DNA of 64,000 nucleotides from Lentzea terrae (GTDB lineage Bacteria; Actinomycetota; Actinomycetes; Mycobacteriales; Pseudonocardiaceae). The stretch is taken from the NCBI RefSeq assembly GCF_003265345.1, contig NZ_QFWW01000006.1, forward strand, positions 366,985 through 430,984. Reading direction: 5' to 3'. The first letter of the stretch is position 1. Every line of letters begins with the position of its first letter. The position numbers and the translations under genes were made by a program. This document shows, piece by piece, positions 61,371 to 64,000 of this stretch. A model generated the notes under the pieces. That model was given only the letters and a program-made list of their open reading frames with translations. It ran no database searches and was not told the DNA's origin.

Positions 61371-61901
61371 GTGTCCGCACAGCACGCGGGAGACCCCGCC
61401 ACCTTCGCCGCCGACGTTCTGGACGAGGGTCCGGCCGAGCTCGAGTACGAGCCCGGCGTGGCCGGTCGCAGGCCCACCAAGACCTCCGCCGGCGGCGCGC
61501 TGATCCGTGATTCCACAGGACGTGTGCTCTTCGTGGTGCCGACGTACAAGGCGGTGCTGGACATCCCCGGCGGCATCACCGAGGACGACGAGTCCCCGAA
61601 AGCCGCGACCGCGCGCGAACTCCGCGAAGAACTCGGGCTCGACGTCTCAATTGGCCGGCTGCTCGTCGTCGACTGGACGCCTCGCAACGGTGTGTGGCGC
61701 GACTGTCACCAGTTCGTGTTCGACGGTGGAATTGTGGACGGTGCCGTGGCGCATGATCCCGAACTGAAAGGCGTGCTGTACCTGACGCTCGACGAAGCGA
61801 AGCCCAGGATCTACCCGTCGTTGCACCGCAGGCTCACGCTCGCGCTGAACGCCCTTGAGAGCGATTCCACGCGGTACGCCGAGTTCGGCCGCGAGATCTG
61901 A
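61371..61901 (+). CDS. NUDIX hydrolase
   Basis: This 176-aa protein has a complete Nudix box at 68-90 (GITEDDESPKAATARELREE then LGL). It hydrolyses a nucleoside-diphosphate-linked or related substrate, unknown here. The GTG at 61371 is chosen by length. It is followed 17 bases later by the PLP-enzyme gene in the same direction. Confidence 0.9.
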   Translation: MSAQHAGDPATFAADVLDEGPAELEYEPGVAGRRPTKTSAGGALIRDSTGRVLFVVPTYKAVLDIPGGITEDDESPKAATARELREELGLDVSIGRLLVVDWTPRNGVWRDCHQFVFDGGIVDGAVAHDPELKGVLYLTLDEAKPRIYPSLHRRLTLALNALESDSTRYAEFGREI

Positions 61902-61918
61902 CACCTAAGCTGCCACCC

Positions 61919-62890
61919 ATGGACCTGAGCGCATTTCCCCGCGTCGCACTGGGCAGCTGGCCGACCCCGCTGGACGACGCCCCGCGACTCGCGGACGCGC
62001 TCGGCAGCCCGCCGGTCCTGATCAAGCGCGACGACGTCAACGGCCTCGGCGCGGGCGGCAACAAGCTGCGCAAGCTGGAGTTCCTGCTGGGGCAGGCGAT
62101 CGAGGACGGCGCGGACACGATCATCACGTTCGGCGCGCTGCAGACCAACCACGGCCGGCAGACCGCCGCCGCGTGCGCGAAGCTCGGGCTCAGGTGCGAG
62201 CTCGTGCTCACTGCCAAGGTGCCGATGACGGGTGACGCGTACGAGAAGTCCGGCAACGTCGTGCTGGACCACATGTTCGGTGCCAACGTGCACATTTGCG
62301 CGGACGCGGACGAGACCGTGCAGGCTTATGAACGCGTGAACCACGACAAGGCCGTCACGCTGCCGGTCGGCGGTTCGAACGGACTGGGCGCGCTCGGCTA
62401 CGTCGCGGCGGCGTTCGAGCTCATCGGCCAGCTCAACGAACGCGGCATCGACAACGCCACCATCGTCGTGCCGCAGGGCAGCGGCGCCACGGCGGCGGGA
62501 ATCGCGCTCGGCACCGAACTGCTCGGCTGGCCGGGCACCGTCCACGCCGCGAGCGTCTCGCACGCCGAACAAGACGCCGAGCAGGAACTCCGGAACCTCG
62601 CGAACGACGCCGCCGAACTCCTGCACAGCCCGAAACCGGAGCTCGCGCACGTCACCTGCACCGACGACACCATCGGTCCTGGTTACGGCGTGCCGACCCA
62701 GGACATGTGGAACGCGCTGAAGCTGTTCGCGGAAACCGAGGGCGTCATCCTCGACCCGGTCTACACGGGCAAGGCGGCGGCAAAGTTCCAACACCTGGCT
62801 CCGACCAGCGAAGTTCCGCTCGTGTTCCTCCACACGGGTGGTCTTCCTGGCTTTTACGGCTATGCGCCGGAAGCCGTCGCCCAGTTCTGA
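61919..62890 (+). CDS. PLP-dependent enzyme, D-cysteine desulfhydrase/ACC deaminase family
   Basis: This 323-aa fold-type II PLP enzyme has IKRDDVNGLGAGGNKLRKLE, with the PLP Lys49 in GGNKLRK, TFGALQTNHGRQTAAA binding the cofactor phosphate or substrate, and HTGGLPGFYGY near the C-terminus. This is the D-cysteine desulfhydrase/ACC deaminase group (release of pyruvate, ammonia and H2S from D-cysteine). Choice between the two activities is not possible from sequence alone. It may be cotranscribed with the NUDIX gene. Confidence 0.87.
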   Translation: MDLSAFPRVALGSWPTPLDDAPRLADALGSPPVLIKRDDVNGLGAGGNKLRKLEFLLGQAIEDGADTIITFGALQTNHGRQTAAACAKLGLRCELVLTAKVPMTGDAYEKSGNVVLDHMFGANVHICADADETVQAYERVNHDKAVTLPVGGSNGLGALGYVAAAFELIGQLNERGIDNATIVVPQGSGATAAGIALGTELLGWPGTVHAASVSHAEQDAEQELRNLANDAAELLHSPKPELAHVTCTDDTIGPGYGVPTQDMWNALKLFAETEGVILDPVYTGKAAAKFQHLAPTSEVPLVFLHTGGLPGFYGYAPEAVAQF

Positions 62891-63021
62891 TAACGCACCA
62901 CACCACAAAGGCGCCTGACAGAACTTCGGTCAGCTATTGGCCAGGTTTTGTCCATGATTTTCACCCATTAGTTTCGGCATAATCGCGCTCATATGAGGGG
63001 ACCGGTCCCGCCATTAGTGCG

Positions 63022-63038
63022 GTACCAATCCTTGGTAC
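63022..63038. promoter_or_regulatory. Inverted repeat GTACCAA-TCC-TTGGTAC
   Basis: This perfect 7-3-7 inverted repeat lies 32 bp upstream of the vWA gene start, in a region of lower GC. It is a likely operator; the regulator is unknown. Confidence 0.5.
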
Positions 63039-63069
63039 ATTCCACGAGCGTCAGTGGGTGAATTGACTC

Positions 63070-64000
63070 ATGCGTCTCTCCGTGCTCGCCTCGACAGCGG
63101 CCGCCCTGCTGCTGACCTCGCCAGGCACGGCCCTGCAGCAACCCGAGCCCGCCATCTCCCCCGCGAACATCGTGGTGCTGGTCGACGAGTCCAGCAGCAT
63201 CGGCGCCCAGGACATGGACCGGGAACGGGAAGCCGCCGCGCTCATCGCGCTCGGCGAGTTCGCGCCGTCCAGCACCATCGCCGTGGTCGGGTTCGGCAGC
63301 GACAACGGCGGCCAGTCGCCGGTCGACGTCGTGTGCCCGCCGAGCACCGTCGCGACCGCGCAGGACCGGCAGCGCCTCAGCGACTGCACGCGCAACCTGA
63401 AGAGCAGGACGCCAGGAGTGGGCGACGGCACCGACCACGCGGCCGCGTTGCAGCAGGCGCTGAGCTATCTGAAGGGCGACAAGAACGGCCCGAAGCTGAT
63501 CTTCCTGCTCACCGACGGGAAGCTCGACGTCACCGACAGCCCGCGGTACGGCCCGGACAACATCGGCGACCAGCGCAACCGCACCGCGCACGAGCTGATC
63601 GGCACGCTGCTGCAGGAGGTGAACCGGGAGAAGATCCAGGTCTGGCCGCTCGGGTTCGGCGGCGTCGACCAGGCCCAGCTCGCCAGGTTCGCGCAGGGTT
63701 CGTTCCAGGGCCAGTGCGGAGCGAAGGCACCGACTCCGGCCGCCACCGTCGTCAGCAGCAGCGCGGACGTCGCCCAGGCGCTCATCAAGGCCTTCCAGGC
63801 GGGCAGGTGCGTGGGCGCGAGCGACATCCAGCGCACGCCGGTCAGCAGCGGCGGCACCGCGGAGGCCAAGGTCAGGATCCCGCTGATCGCCACCGATGGC
63901 TCGATCCTGGTCACCAAGCACGACTCGCGCATCACGGTGTCCTATGTGGACCCGGACGGCAAGACCGTGCCGAAGTCGGGCACCCAGGGCGGTTCCACGT
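63070..64000 (+). CDS. Secreted vWA-domain protein (3' end outside window)
   Basis: The first 310 codons encode a signal peptide (1-22) and a vWA domain with a complete metal-binding MIDAS motif, DESSS with Asp39, Ser41 and Ser43, then GDGTDHAAAL and FLLTDGK. A beta-rich domain begins near 265. This is a full vWA, unlike the truncated one at 16550. The window ends inside the gene. vWA proteins bind other proteins through a divalent metal; the partner is unknown. Confidence 0.85.
   Translation, partial: MRLSVLASTAAALLLTSPGTALQQPEPAISPANIVVLVDESSSIGAQDMDREREAAALIALGEFAPSSTIAVVGFGSDNGGQSPVDVVCPPSTVATAQDRQRLSDCTRNLKSRTPGVGDGTDHAAALQQALSYLKGDKNGPKLIFLLTDGKLDVTDSPRYGPDNIGDQRNRTAHELIGTLLQEVNREKIQVWPLGFGGVDQAQLARFAQGSFQGQCGAKAPTPAATVVSSSADVAQALIKAFQAGRCVGASDIQRTPVSSGGTAEAKVRIPLIATDGSILVTKHDSRITVSYVDPDGKTVPKSGTQGGST

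Noticed and set aside
62901-62960. Weak hairpin after the PLP-enzyme gene as a terminator
   Set aside because: The CTGAC/GTCAG stem is only five base pairs with a long loop.
1-64000. CRISPR array, tRNA, rRNA, insertion sequences
   Set aside because: Read for spaced repeats, cloverleaf arms and transposase motifs on both strands; none supported.

Overview
The window is about 64 kb of high-GC actinomycete chromosome. GTG starts and GC-rich third positions are common, and the gene content fits a filamentous Pseudonocardiaceae-type organism (Lentzea, Saccharothrix or Kibdelosporangium relatives): a SARP regulator, P450s, many secreted glycosidases, TetR regulators and a RiPP locus. The genus is an inference. 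I saw no rRNA, tRNA, IS element, phage gene or CRISPR array.

Layout. 1-4.6 kb: a GH43 glycosidase (cut by the window edge) and a secreted beta-helix, probable GH141, glycosidase with a ricin-type lectin tail; they diverge around LacI-type palindromes. 4.6-8.2 kb: a quinone-oxidoreductase-like MDR, two tandem alpha/beta hydrolases and a TetR, linked by three copies of one 16-bp imperfect palindrome. 8.2-16.6 kb: an OmpR/HK two-component pair, an MMPL transporter, a PHM-like copper monooxygenase lipoprotein coupled to a DoxX-Rieske fusion, an orphan NarL regulator and an alpha/beta hydrolase without its serine. A related 56-bp element lies upstream of the MMPL and NarL genes. 16.5-25.8 kb: a 5'-truncated vWA gene, a BlaI/M56 pair, a hydrolase behind a CsoR-type operator, a GH95 fucosidase with an F-type lectin tail, a tandem SnoaL protein with divergent TetR, and an ankyrin protein.

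25.6-32.7 kb (minus strand): a MarR-like gene with an in-frame amber codon, a DUF4097 protein, a 1023-aa SARP, a P450, an alpha/beta hydrolase and a 69-aa repeat protein. Triple heptamer repeats at 11-bp period, the arrangement SARPs bind, lie 47-48 bp before the DUF4097 and P450 starts. A third copy lies before a D-Ala-D-Ala-carboxypeptidase-like gene at 41.8 kb. 32.8-41.7 kb: a DUF418 membrane protein and a complete kdp potassium-uptake operon (27-codon leader ORF, kdpF, A, B, C, D, E). 43-45.3 kb: a TetR and a P450 around a 34-bp perfect inverted repeat.

45.4-59.9 kb is the accessory core: two coupled P-loop ATPases, then a minus-strand set consisting of a 55-aa precursor peptide (FxsA-like), a 1223-aa FxsT-like NB-ARC/TPR protein, a 321-aa unknown and a membrane pentapeptide-repeat protein. 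Divergent from the precursor are an FxsB-like radical SAM cyclophane synthase and a HExxH-type peptide hydroxylase. Two head-to-head short IucA/IucC-type (NIS) siderophore synthetases follow. I read this as a cyclophane (triceptide-type) RiPP locus whose precursor ends in FQNRL rather than the usual FxSxx, next to a possible metallophore locus. 59.8-64 kb: a scar where a glycosyltransferase tail meets a truncated unknown gene, then a small membrane protein, a NUDIX hydrolase, a D-cysteine desulfhydrase-like PLP enzyme and a secreted vWA protein that runs off the window.
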